Shown in pieces: positions 1 through 12,700 of a stretch of 64,000 nt of DNA; the first letter of the stretch is position 1; every line of letters starts with the position of its first letter. The notes under the pieces were generated by a model, which was given only the letters and a program-made list of their open reading frames with translations, had not been told where the DNA came from and did not search any database. The DNA comes from Ciona savignyi. Its lineage: Eukaryota > Chordata > Ascidiacea > Phlebobranchia > Cionidae. A program made the translations under genes and the position numbers. The DNA lies in assembly GCA_000149265.1 (NCBI GenBank), contig CH002840.1, forward strand, positions 339,455-403,454. The letters are read 5' to 3'.

Positions 1-56
1 TGTAATCACTTTAACCCAAGTAACCTGTGTATAGGCTACCTGAACATGAAATACGT

Positions 57-685
57 TTATAATATCTATGGATAGGATAGGATAGGATATTCATCTTTAT
101 CCCCGTGATTCCGTGGGTGACCAGTCAACTGAACCCCTTACAACTGAACCCCTTACAACTGAACCCCTACAACTGAACCCTTTACAACTGAACCCCTACA
201 ATTAAGCCCCTTATAACTGAACTCCTTTTAACTAAACCCCTTTAAACTGAACCCCTTTACAACTGAACCCAGTTCAATTGAACCTCTCTACAACTTAACC
301 CCCTTTTCAGTAAAAAGGGTTCTGTTAAAAGGGGGTTCAGTTGTAAAGGGGTTCAGTTGTAGGGGTTCAGTTGTAAGGGGTTCAGTTGTAAGGGGTTCAG
401 TTGTCATGGAACCGATTCCGTGAATGGGAAAAACTAAGGGGGTTAACACACGGGCAATCGTCAGATCACCTCGCGCCCATCGTCCGGTTACCGGAGCTAT
501 TTCAGTGTGTCATAATTTGGTTGCTTCAATTTGGTAGAACCCATTAATCCGCTGGGTTCAGCAATGTCCGTAAAGTGCCTTGCCCAAATACACAACCGAC
601 TAGCTAGCGACCAATTTCGCACCTGCAACCTTTCGATTGAAAGTCGACGCACTTAACCGTTAGACCAACCGGCCGGTTGGTATGG
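57..685 (-). repeat. tRNA-derived SINE, antisense, interrupted by a foldback insertion
   Basis: The left end carries GGATA repeats (the ATCCT tail read in reverse). The right end carries the tRNA-like head, with TCGATTGAAAG and ACCGTTAGACCAAC around 632-667. The same element recurs at least a dozen times in this window, most completely at 51731-52030. The copy is split at about 108-422 by an inverted-repeat element. It resembles the composite SINE described from Ciona (Cics-1), but that name is from memory and was not checked. Confidence 0.75.
108..422. mobile_element. Foldback (long inverted repeat) element inserted in a SINE
   Basis: The left arm (about 123-300) is a run of imperfect 12-15 bp units reading ACAACTGAACCCCTT. 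The right arm (about 318-405) is the same unit in inverse orientation, GGGGTTCAGTTGTAA. The single strand can therefore fold into a long hairpin. A 9-bp direct repeat GATTCCGTG sits at 107-115 and 414-422. The exact target duplication is uncertain, because comparison with the SINE copy at 34855 would allow a shorter CCGTG duplication. No coding capacity is seen. Confidence 0.65.
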
Positions 686-689
686 GGAA

Positions 690-1276
690 AATGTGTATGG
701 GGAAACGTAAGGGGATGATCACCGGGCAATCGGTAAATTATCGCGCCTACTGTTTAGTTAGCGAATGTGTTGCACTGGGCTTGTACAACGATGTTAGTGT
801 TTTGCCGTTAGCGCAACTCAGTGACCTTAATAAAAAAAAGCCTTTGTCGTTACTGTAAAACGTAAACAGGTATATAAATAAATAATTCTCATAAAGTGTT
901 TCACGAATGCGCCAAATTCAATGACGGGACAAATTAGGCGGCCACTTCAAAAGTGCAATAGCCTGATATCGCCATACAAAAACAAAATAATGTTAATTTG
1001 AATTATATAGTTGCATGATTTTCCTTCAACCTCCGACTATTTATAACAATGGTTTTTGTAAAACTATTAATTTTTTTTCTTAACGTTGTGTTGAATTATG
1101 ATGATACACCATGGGCCATTCCTTATTACGTTCATTAATAGGTATTCTAGCAATGTTTGAACGTGCGTGTAGCATAAACCACGCGGCGCGCAACAACCGA
1201 AAATTCATGCTAACCAATAACACACTAATTGAAGGTATTCTTTATTTTTTTTAAGTTTCAACCCCTGTAAAAGAAA
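690..1276. other. Stretch without recognised feature
   Basis: No open frame, RNA gene or clear repeat is recognised here. It lies between the SINE and the retrotransposon remnant and may hold the remnant's degraded 3' end. Confidence 0.4.
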
Positions 1277-2640
1277 TCAGTTAATAATCTTGGTCGATGT
1301 GGAAAACATTACCGCTAATCGCAGTAGAGAGCCCAGACAAATCGAAACGAAAACCTGCACATCACGTCCTGATAAGTGACCATAAAGATCCAAACAGTTC
1401 ATGCTTGTTACGCTGTCTTCTCGTGAACCGTTCGTAATTATGAGAGAGTCGTCTGCGTACATCGACACTTTAAACCTTAAGCTTCCAATTGATATTCCCT
1501 GTAAGTTTTGGCATTGTTGAATTGCAAAACCCAATGTTTCGATAGCAAATAAAAATAGTGTTGGAGAGAGAGGATCACCCTGCCTCACGCCACGTTTAAT
1601 CGGAAATGGATTCGATAAGTTGTTATTATTTATTATTACTCCATTTGCTTGATTGTATAGTGTCTTGATAATGTGTATTAGGTCTGGTCCAATTCCGAAG
1701 TGTTCCAGTGTGGTGAAGAGATATTCCCAGCGTACCGAATCAAATGCTTTTTTTAAGTCCAGTGCAAGCAGTGCTCTGGGCACACGGGCTGTATCTCCAT
1801 AATCCATTATATCGAATAGAAGTCTTAAATATGCTGTTGGCTATTTGCCGATTCTTTATGAAGCCATTTTGCGTTGGACCGATGACATCCGGAACTAACT
1901 TTTTGAGCCGTAGGTTAATCACACTAGACAAAAGTTTGTAATCCACATTAAGCAGAGTGATAGGGCGGTAACTGTCTGTAGAGGCTGCTTTTTTCCCGGT
2001 TTTAAAATCAGAGTTATAACCCCAGTATTTGACGAATCTGGCAATTTCGCTTGCGCAAATGACCACCTTACAGTTTTCATAAAAATGTCTTTTATGTCTT
2101 TCCAGAAAGTTTTGTAAAATTCAGCTGTATAGCCATCAAGACCAGGCGATTTATTGTTCTTCATGTTGCGTAGTGCTGTGTAACATTCAGTTTCAGTCAT
2201 TTCGTTTTCGCATTGTTCTTGTTTGTCCGAAGCAATCTTAGGAATCCTTAGAACTTTAAGGAACTTATCAAAATCCACTTTTGTTATGTTATCAGTAGTA
2301 GGTGCATAAAGGTCACGGAAGAAATTGTGCAATGACTCCAATATCCTCGATGGTTCCGATATTGATTCCTGTTGAGACAGCGTATTACTTTTTTGCTAGT
2401 GTTAGTTTTTTCTAGTCCTAAGAAATACTTCGTGTTTTTCTCCCCTTGCTCGGCCCACCTTGCACGGCTTCGGACCATTGCCCCCTTGCTGTTTAGGTCG
2501 GCAAGTTTGTCGAGTTGCATTTGAGTTGCTCTTAGCGTTGCAGCCAGTGTAACCGCACGTCATAAAGTTGGTTAACAGACGGAACCCCTTTTCATATTTT
2601 GTTATGTGCGGATTTCTTTTGGAACCAAGGGACACATCTT
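1277..2640 (-). pseudogene. Non-LTR retrotransposon (LINE) reverse transcriptase, decayed fragment
   Basis: Several minus-strand frames together give a reverse transcriptase in order. From the 5' side: a region with ARWAEQGEKNTKYFLGLEK (about 2410-2520), then KSPGLDGYTAEFYKTFW (about 2110-2160), then SYRPITLLNVDYKLLSSVI (about 1910-1985), then ALLALDLKKAFDSVRWEYL (about 1720-1780) and GVRQGDPLSPTLFLFAIET (about 1540-1600). The catalytic YADD lies at 1448-1459. The reading frame changes at least three times and stops are present. Endonuclease, RNase H and tail regions are not seen, so this is a broken, truncated copy. The SPGLDGYTAEFYK block is typical of L1/Tx1-like elements; the clade is inferred. 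Confidence 0.85.
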
Positions 2641-2660
2641 GTTTTGTGCGTTTTTAAGCA

Positions 2661-4053
2661 AATTTATTGGATGCATAATCCTACAAAAGCATAATGATTA
2701 CCAATTCTATACATAAGCAGAACTCTAAGAATTAGATCAGTTGAATTATCTTGGTTGGCGGGGAAGTATTGGAGATGGTGAAAAGATATATAACTTCGCA
2801 ATGTTAATTACCTATCACCATTTTATTGTTACCAACATGGATTGAAACTTCTCATTCTTTATTTTATCGAAATTTAACCTTATCAAATTAGATAAGTTTG
2901 ATAAATCAGAACTTTAACAGCACAGGGCTAAACAGATATTTTTTAGAAAATACGATAACGACAACACTTTTTCTACGACATTTACAATTAACACACTAAA
3001 ATAGATTGCCCGTCTATAAACTGGGCCTGTCACGGAAGACTTCCACAGATAATGCCGCCACCTTTTCATATTAAGACTACTTGGCATAACAAAGTACGTC
3101 CACTTATTGGCATGTCAGTGTTTTGCATTTTAATAAGGCGTCTCTGTACATTAGAACATATTGCTTGGCAGCGTGATCCGGCAAAGTTCGCTGACGTTTT
3201 GGCACTGGAGTCCTTATTCTAAAAGACAACTTTAAGCGTTTTACTAATATCCTATCAATCTCTCCAGTGCAAATTGGCCTATTACAAAGTGTAAGATTTA
3301 TCGTCGCCAATATTGTATATATTTATATCGATGTCACGGGCGAATAAGATCGCCACAGTATTCTCTTTTTCCCACCATTTCAGAAGAAAGCTCGTTTTTT
3401 ACCTTCTGCTCATTATCGTTAATTAATCGGTCCTTTGAAACTTTTAGTTATTGTTAAGATGTGTATTATGTATTTTGGCTCCTGTTCAGTCACAATTTGG
3501 TACATATTGTTTTTTATTTCTTAAATTAGTAAATTTGTGATCATTTAATTGTACGTACATTTTTCCTTAGAAAACCGTCCTTTCAAGACTTTTATTCCCG
3601 TCAATTTTTAAATAAATTCATCAAGTTTTGGACAATGACGCGTTATTTAAAACTCTAAATGAGAGACGGCGTCTAATCATACTGCAACTTCTCACAAAGA
3701 CAGGTGTTAAGAGCCAGCACCTAGTCGGGAAGTTACAAAAAGGTTTGTTGTTCACTTAAAATCCAACCACAGCAATTGTTAGGTTTCTTATGGCCTGCAT
3801 CTAAAACTAGAATTTGCAATCCCCTCCGAAATGTTGCTTATACATTTCGAACCGGTACCTTTTCGAAGATTGGGACATTTTTATCAACAAAACAGCTGGA
3901 AAATCAATCCTAACCTTTATTTAACAAAGCTTTCCTTAACTATTATAAAACTGCAGAGCTTACAATACATAATGAGGAAATCTGACCAAGACTGCTACCA
4001 ATGGTACCAAGATTGGAAAATCACCGCCAATTGTTATTTGGAAAAATCACTTA
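2661..4053. other. Intergenic, no gene recognised
   Basis: Only short open frames with no recognisable motif are present. A 68-codon minus-strand frame at 3104-3310 has no identifiable domain. Confidence 0.5.
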
Positions 4054-4061
4054 CACTAGAC

Positions 4062-4370
4062 CAGGGGTTCTTAACCTTTTTTTGTCTCGTTTACCCCTTT
4101 TCGAATGAAAAAAGTATAATTTACCCCCATCTTCTTGGTGGCCCTTTGTCAAGAAAAGTAAAGCAAATCTTTTCGTTTTTTTACCAGGGCACATATCAAA
4201 ATAGTTTTTTTAGTTATTAAAAACTACAGTAAACACACAAGAATGTAAAAGTGTTCTTTTAATACTAACTGACACACAATTTCAACAGTCAATCAGTGAG
4301 ACTTTGTTCTTGTTTTCCACGAAATTTATCCCTTAAATCGGTAAAATTTACCCCTGGTTAAGAACCCCTG
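4062..4370. mobile_element. hAT-type MITE, 309 bp, with 8-bp target site duplication
   Basis: The element starts CAGGGGTTCTTAACC and ends GGTTAAGAACCCCTG, a perfect 15-bp terminal inverted repeat. It is flanked on both sides by CACTAGAC (4054-4061 and 4371-4378). An 8-bp target duplication and CAGGGG termini are the hallmarks of the hAT superfamily. No transposase is encoded; the 129-codon open frame that overlaps it has no known motif. It is a non-autonomous copy. Confidence 0.9.
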
Positions 4371-4379
4371 CACTAGACG

Positions 4380-4750
4380 CTATATCACTCGTCAGATCCG
4401 CCCGCGCGCAGAAATTAATCTTCAAGGATTTGAGATTCGAAACTGGTCGTTGTTAGTTGGTTGTGTCCTAAGCAAGACAATTAATGGACATCGTCTAAAC
4501 GCTGAAGAGTGATGAATTCTTCTCAAACTGAAGAAATGTCTTAATTATAAACAACGAACAATATTCCAATTACAAAGGGGTTAATTGGGGATGAAGAAGC
4601 ATCGTTGAAACAATGTCTGAAAAGAGGACCATCACTAAAGACTGATACACTCCATTGCCTTTGCCACCGCTTACAGTATTTTGTGAAAGCCGCTTGGTTT
4701 TGGCATTTACGGGGATAAACATGAATATCCTATCCTATCCTATCCTACTA
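4380..4750 (+). repeat. Degraded SINE copy
   Basis: GATTCGAAACTGGTCG and GTTGGTTGTGTCCTAAGCAA near 4434-4475 match the SINE body. The end GGGGATAAACATGAATATCC plus TATCC repeats (about 4711-4747) is its tail. The middle is diverged. Confidence 0.6.
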
Positions 4751-7700
4751 CAATATGCAAGCAAACTTGGAAGGATGGCTTTTCGCCGCTGTTATGTATG
4801 ATCATGGACTTTGCTATTAGTAAATGACGTGACTTTGGTTCATTATATAATCTTGTGGGCAGGGTTTCAGCAACATTATAATGTTATGTTTATTTAGTAT
4901 TTTTCCTTAAACCGGTTGCAAACCTATAGCCTTCGTAAAAAACAGAAGTCCTAAGAAGTATTGTATGTATATGCGTTGTCGAAATAGCTGACTTTGTACG
5001 GTTGATGGTTGCATCACACAGTCCTTAATGGATCAATTAGTCCGCGATCCATTTGTCTTTTACTGGACATGAATAGTATGAAAAAAAGTAATTGTCACGG
5101 TAGGTAAATGCGTGTGATGCACCAACCCAGCAGGAAATAAGTAAATTAAGTTTTTGTTTTGGCCTTCCTGCTTTAAGTTTTATTGTAAGGTGATTGAGTT
5201 TATTTAAACGTAATAATATACAGCACCAGTTTAGGCACGAACACGAAGGAAATGATACAAATGTGTTAAAGTAAAGTTAAACTGAGTTAACCCGATATAT
5301 TAAACCTAGCGGGTTACAATCGAGTAAATACGGTATTTAATGTATTATAAAATCAGGCAAAACTACACTCAACACACATTTAACTTCATTTTTTTGCTGT
5401 TATAACCCATGGGCTGAGATCGCTTTTGTATAGACTTAGTACAAGTATTGGTCGCGATAACGGTAAAACAACCGAACACTTTTTCACTGGGTTTATTATT
5501 GAAAAAATTATGTGTCATTTACACCACATCTTAAAACTGCTTTGTTAGATCGTATATAAAATAAGGGAGTTTTTCTTCTAACCAATCAGACACAAAGGAA
5601 TAGAGAAAGAATGGAGATCGTTACGTTGGCAATATAAATACGCAATTGTAAATAGTGCGTCAGCAGCAAGGTCATACAACAATTGAAATCATTTTATTAT
5701 TTTTTTCTTTTTGTTTTTTTTAAACCCCATCAGCCGGATGCCATAAGTCATTTTAGGCAAGTCCAAAGGACCTACGCTTTCTTTACCACAAAAATAGTTA
5801 ACTTAAAGTTTACCCGTGCTATTGCAAGGCTGATCCTGCCTTTTCGTAGGATATCTTTTTTTATACGGTACGGTATATATAAAGTAGTTTTGTGATTAGC
5901 AGTGCTGTATACCGATTGCAATTTCCGTACTGTAATTTAAAGCAAGTGTATCAATCAACCTATTTGGATTTAAACAAATAGGAATAAGGCCGGGCCTAAA
6001 CGGAGATTAAGCCATACCTATTTTTATTTTGGTTTCTTAGTATAACATTGAGCTATACGTAGCGGTGGGATACTTATGTTTGTCAGGTTGTATCCAGTGA
6101 ATGTGAAAACGCAGTAAGCTCGAATCATAAATCCACTAAGTTTAGAGTTTTAGACGTTTCGATAAGAGCTTTCGTTTAGTTTTGTCGGCAACATATACCA
6201 CACATTTTTAGCTTAGAGCCAACGCTCCAAGTCTTAAGCCGACGCTCCGAAACGTAATAATAATACACTTCAATAGCTTCGGTACTTCGACAATGAGCAC
6301 AAGTTGATCTGAAAGCCAAAGCTCCATGTCTAAAGCCAACGAGTATAAACCAGTGAGCTATAGGCGGTGAAATTAAAATGACTGGAAGATAATTTTCTAT
6401 GCAACTTGAAACGGCACGTGTAGAGTAAGAGTACAATGGGTAATTTTTAGTGGGTAATTTGTAATAGATACATCGCAAAATCTTCTTTTATATTTTAAAT
6501 ATTGTGTTTCGTTTTGCCGAGGACCCTAAATTACATCCTTTTAGGTGGACATGAGCCTTAAGCAAGTTTTCTGGCCACCTTTCAGTTTCCTTTGGTATCT
6601 GCTGGTTTTAAGTGTTTAAGCTGAATCATGCACGTGATACAAATGCATTATATTTCTAACTTAGTTTTATAATTGCCCTGAGTAAACATGGTTATTTTTA
6701 GCTAATTTATTCCCTTAGTTTATAGTATACTTGGCCTTTCTAGAAACAAATTTCTGCAAAACGTTTTTAGTTTAAATCAACCATTCTAGTCCTGAGATAT
6801 CGCTAATAAAAATTGCTCCAAAAATGTCATTTGCCATTTTGTATTTTATGATCTCCCAAGAATACACCTCGCCTCCAAATTGACAGTGCAGTTTTTTACA
6901 TTTTAGCTGAAATCTCTGAAAGTTCCAAAAAATATATATAGGAAAAACAAACAAGTCAATACATGACGTTTTTTAAACGGGAATCGGGATATTTGATTTG
7001 CTTTTGCTAAGCATTACTGAATACTATTCTTAATACCAGTGCTTTATTAGTTAGAGACATCACCTCACGTCACTAATTAGTAAGTTACAGCAGATATATA
7101 CACACCAGTATTTTATTGTTATGTTCACACAATGTGTTTGACAAGTGTGTCAGCTACTTTTCCACTCCGTGATTTTTTATTAGGGGTGTTAATATTATGC
7201 CAAACACTTTAATAATTTACACGGATGTTATCTATATACTTCGGTAAGTACGCACCTGAAACTGTAAAAACCTTAGTATAACTTATTTAACGGTATTATT
7301 CTTTTTTTTCACTTTTTTCCACGCTTCACCAGCCAACCGTTGTTATGATTGAAAAGTATGTGACTTTATAATATTTCTAAGTGCCTAAGCTTTTTTACAA
7401 ACCTCACACAAGAAATCCCCATCCTACGACCAGTTGACGATTACTTCCTGTCTACTGTTGTTACAATAAGCAACAGTACAGCATGTGTGCCGACTGTTTG
7501 CTTGATTAAGTAGTTTAAACAGGTTAGGTCTGCTGTTGTTTCGCGATATGCCCTCTGGTGCAATAGGAAAGCTTAGTATATAAAGTCATATAACAAAACA
7601 CTTGTAATTGTGCCCGTACAGTGAAAAGGGTGGCAATATAGTTAAATCGTGTGAATGTGGTTTATTTATAGTCTGCAGACAACATAGTGCTTTCAGAACG

Positions 7701-9786
7701 CGGAAATTCCATCCATTAGTTGCTATATATATACCCGGTATTTTGGTTATGCTGTCTAATGTCAAATAACATGTTATTCGTACATCGTTTAATTATGATT
7801 AAATAACTAGTTCAGTTTCAGTTTGGTATTTAGAGTTGTTTATTGGGTATACCTTTGACCAGATTAACCAGGCCTGGTGGTTTGTGTGTTTAAGTCGCTG
7901 TATACATATCAAGTGTCCAACGACGCCTTAAAAACAAGAAATACAATCTTCTCGGTCGTGACTACAAATCTTTTACCAAGCTATTCTATCAGAGTGCTAT
8001 CAGTTAACCAGGATAGGCGTGACGTAGGCGGGGTTTTTCCCTTGTACGTTTTGGTTGGAATTTTTTTCTTGCGAAAGTTTGACTGAACACTTGGACAAAC
8101 AAACAACAACAAAACGTCCTCTGTAGAATCAGCTATAAAACGTTAGGTTAGCGTAACTAAGCTTGAGTATATGACGACACGCACAGAAAGAAATAGAACA
8201 ATGGATAGCGATATATATTAGCTATGGCAGTACAGCAGAATGAATAATTAGCGCTGACAATAGGTGATTGTTAGCACCCGATATTATAACAAATAATGAA
8301 TTTATTTACATTTAAAGCTGTTTATGTCCAATAAAACTTTATTTAACCATTTTACAGCATCAATTTAACGCTGGTGTTTAAAGTATAATATTCTTGTAAG
8401 CTATTCTATGACGTCACAAATTCTTTTCGTGTCAGCTGCTAAGTTGGCAAAAATGGTAGTCAAGTGGCTGCACTTTTATACCGTGAATAATTATATACTC
8501 GTGTTTTAACTACCTAAGTTTTGCCGTTTTTTCTTGCTTGTTCGTATATTATAATCTATTATTTCATTGAAAATGTAAAGCGATATTTTAGGTTGTTATT
8601 AAATTTGAAACATCATATATTTTACTCGCGGTTTCGTAAAGCGTTGTCACGTTTTGGGTTAATGTAATAATTGAGCAATGCCAGGTTAGACATACCCTGT
8701 GATTGTTATTTGTAGTTATTTTATGCCTCGAATTATTTTTTAGGATATATCTTAATGCCATGTACTATTTGGATATATGGCGTTCAATATAAACAGGCGC
8801 ACATAGATATTGCAAAACATTGGAAACTACGACAAACCAAAAATAACTTAGTTTAACAACCTTGTAGCTAGAACTGTTTTACTCTTGGTAAATAACAAAA
8901 GTATTTTTACATCGGAAAACTACCGCTATTAAAATGTTTTACATATATATGACTTAGGGAGTTTTCTCTGTTCATAGAAAAAAACAACCCAATTTTCGGT
9001 TTCTGCTATACGTGACAGCGCAAGTGGTACATTTATTGTATATAATTAATTTTCGCTAAAACGCGTAGGCGTCAAATAATAATTGGCAGTAATAAAGAGG
9101 AAGTGACGATCCAGTGCCAATGCTATAAATTGCAGCCTTTTATTTTCTACACCCATTCTGTTGCTGTACCATTATCTTTACCACTGTGTTTTTTCAAACC
9201 TTTTGTTTAAAGCATACTGTTAAATAAATATCAACACGCCAGTTTACGCGTTAGGTAATCAGTCAGTGGTGTGCATGAGAGTCCGGGTCAGTCGTTGCAG
9301 AAAATATTTTAAATATTTGTTTACAGATGAATTAGTGGTGTGATTTGCCTATCGGCAACTAATTCAGCTTCGTACCCAAATGTAATATAGGAATAATTTT
9401 CTCTAATAAGCCTCTGCCTGTCACCCAATCTCACCCTCGTTAGTATTTTTACGCTTTATTCTCGGGAATAGAGCAATACACAAAGGTAGTCAACCTCCCT
9501 GCCAAATTCCCCGTATTACTGCGTTTCACCGTTATAGGTCCAATGAAATGTGTTGACGTTTCTACTGTTATGTTTAAGCTGATGAATATACTAGATACTA
9601 GGTTCATACGACACCCGCTAAGTGGCTTGCCCAAGGACAAAATCGACTGGCCAGCGGCAACAAACTAGGTATTATTGATCGCTTCCAATGTCTGCAGTTT
9701 TAGTACTATTTTTTAAACATATTTTTTTGCCTTTTACCTTTAGCATTTCTTAAGATTTGCATATTTGCTTTAAGTCACTGAAGAAA
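4751..9786. other. Intergenic, upstream of the transglutaminase
   Basis: I see no convincing exon here. Three imperfect copies of an AGCCAACGCTCCAAGTCT-like unit lie at about 6211-6350. A SINE fragment in antisense lies at about 9600-9660 (GTGGCTTGCCCAAGGACAAA). A noncoding first exon and promoter of the transglutaminase may lie in the last kilobase but cannot be placed from sequence alone. Confidence 0.45.
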
Positions 9787-12700
9787 TGGGCAATAATACT
9801 TCAAAAGAAGAAAAGGGTAAGTTGTATTTGTTTATAACCTTGTAAATGATTTTTTGTATATGTTTTTTTTGTATATGTTCTGATTTTATGTATATGTTTT
9901 ATATTGTGCTATAGGCCGCCGGATGTACAGGCGCAGCGGTTCGGTAACATGAGCCCAAGATGACATGTAATTGGCCGTGTTTTAATGCGCGTTTTTGCCA
10001 GAAATACACCTTGGCATACAATTTATTAAAATATGTTTACAATTTGAGGTTTTATTAAATATTGCGGTTAAAAATGTTAAATTCATGCTGTATTCTGTCT
10101 TGATATTATGGTTTAATATTAAACAACATCGGATCTTTCAATTCGCCAATAAAATCTTTATGTTAAATTCTATAATTATATCCGCTGTCGTTATTATAAT
10201 TCTTCTGTCTAGACGTGCGTGTTTTTTCAGATGATGTAATCCTAAATTAAAATTTGCATACCAAGTGATTTTAGTATATTGTGCGCGCAAGCAAATCACG
10301 TTTAAACAGTGGTGAACGATGCAAGCGCAATTGTTATTGGTGGCCACCATTTTAAATGTTTATGGCTGTCAGTGTTCCATAAACTGGTAGTTGACGCATG
10401 CCCTCTATGAATCCACCTCTGTAAATTGTAAATGTATTGCGTTTGACTTCTCACAAACCGTTGGCACGTAACCGCCTATTGCTTCCTGTATTTTCAACTC
10501 GCTTCGGTTCTACATCTTATACATTTAGCTTGCTACGTTAGGTTCATGACTAACTGACAAATCGGTGAACCGTTTTTCGGCAATTGTTCTGTAAGTTCAA
10601 AATAATGGCTTACTGAGGTTAAAATGTACTCAGATTAAAGTCTGAAGATTTTGCTTAACAGTAAATGATGCGTAGCTAAAATTTAGGATAAAATGTATAT
10701 ACATAACATATAAATTATAACTGGCCCCAAATATACGAAAACATTTGAACTTGTATTATTATACACATTAGGTGTAGTCATATTGTAATTGCTGGCGGAG
10801 TGATCGCGCCTATGCTGTAAGGTCAACTCGATTTTACCCCGGTATAACATTTAAGTCGAATGACACAATTCCCTTGCGAGATAATCGCTTTACCAGAGCC
10901 ATCTGTCTAAGCCCGTTGACAGCACGCCGAAGCCAATTTAAAATTATATTACGTTATGAAGTTCATTTCATACTTGTAGCAGTACCCAGAGCAGTATATA
11001 CCTTCATATCGTACTTAATCGCCTTCAACAGTATTATGCCTAGAACTAGCCGCCGTCGTTGGTTTGTTATTGGTAAGGTTGTTTTCGAAAAAAATATATA
11101 GGCAAACGTACAAGATGCTGATAATTTGTGTTTACAGATGCTGAAAACGCAGAAGAGGTCAATGAGTTTTTGGACGAACACCCGAAGTTCTTGGGCGAAT
11201 ACATTGACCGAAACCCTCATCTGCTTGAAAATTATGTAGTCGATAATGTCGACGAGGAAACGGTGAAAAAATGGTTGGACAAAGTAAGCGGTCCGGCACC
11301 GGGTAAGTAGAAGTGAATCGTTGCAAGACTTAAGAAAATAGATTTTATTGTCTATTTTTGTGAAAGTTTCGCAGCAAATACTTCCTCATCTGATAAGCTG
11401 TTGATGTGTAATGATTTTTTGAGTGACGTCTAGCATTAGAAACCTTTTGCAGCTGTTTTACACGGAAAGTGTAATTGCATCGACTATATATATAACAGGA
11501 CGAAACATTCGTAAGCCGAAAGAAATCAACAGGGAGTTACGTGTTTCTGCTGCGGCGTCATAAAATGACCATTTGAATATGTTGATGCATAATATTTTGC
11601 ATGTTTGTGTGTTACGTTTAATAAACCAACCTAGAAAGTGTACGTTTAATATGCTTTTTGAACGAAAGAATTTACTTTACATGAAAAGTGGTACCTTTAA
11701 CTCAAGCAAATACATGATTTTATTAACGAATTGAAACAAGCAATGTTAAATATGAAGTAACACAAAAGGCTGTATTAAAATATATAAATTCGGATATGAG
11801 TAGGTTGCTGATGTGCCACGCTTCTGTTAAAAAAACCTAAATTAAACAGCTGAAGTTCTTCAAATTCTGCGCGTGGATTATAAAAAAGTGAAGAACTGTG
11901 CGGATCACCACACAGCGAGCTACATCCACAACAGTCTTGTTATCCGAAGAGCTGCAATCTTCGAACTTGGATTAATCTTCAGAAACCGACCATTTTTGCC
12001 GGCGAAAGACGAAATAGTTCTGGAATTTTCGATTGGTAAGAAAATTTCAATTTGTGTTTTTGTCCATATGTTTATGTGGTATTGATTTCGTTTTTAGCCC
12101 CAAAAAACTGCTATAGATTTTAACTCAAGGAAGTTTTAATCACAATTGAAAAAAGAGTCCGTGGCTTCATGGGACTGTATAAATTCAGTAGATTATTGTC
12201 AAAAGCTAAATAAGAAACAAAACATCCAGCATACATCAAGTTTGTTTTTGATTCTATTTTGAATTTTTCCTTTTTTACTGTTCCTAATTGTCACTTATCG
12301 TCACTAAGTCCGTATTTTCAAAAAAGGTCGTGGTATATGAATCGGTCGCTTTAACCATTCGGCCAGAGCAGCGTTCCGAATTTAAACATGTATTTTCGGA
12401 CTTAGTTTTCGAATCCATTATGAGCTCGTTACCAAGACCGAATTTAAAAAAATTACTTATATCAAACAGGAACGAACCCAAGCGCCTCAAATGGAACCAA
12501 AATCCGTGTGCCGGTTGGCGATTCTATCCAAGGCAGCAAGTGGACATGCATGAAGATCAACCAGGACGATGTTGCGAAGGAGGTCACCGTCCAGGTGAAC
12601 GTTCCCGCGGATGCGATCGTCGGCCGCTACAAGCTAACTGTGGAGGTGTCGAGCCAATTGAAAGATTCAAAGAAAACGGAGCGCAAATCAAAGCCGGATG

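Noticed and set aside
3104-3310. 68-codon minus-strand frame with LTLCNRPICTGEIDRILVK
   Set aside because: Looks somewhat protein-like, but no family is recognised and no neighbouring exon supports it.
3831-4220. 129-codon plus-strand open frame
   Set aside because: Half of it lies inside the hAT MITE and the composition is that of noncoding A+T-rich DNA.
6176-6478. 100-codon minus-strand open frame
   Set aside because: It overlaps imperfect repeats of an AGCCAACGCTCC-type unit, has no motif and no splice partners; judged chance.
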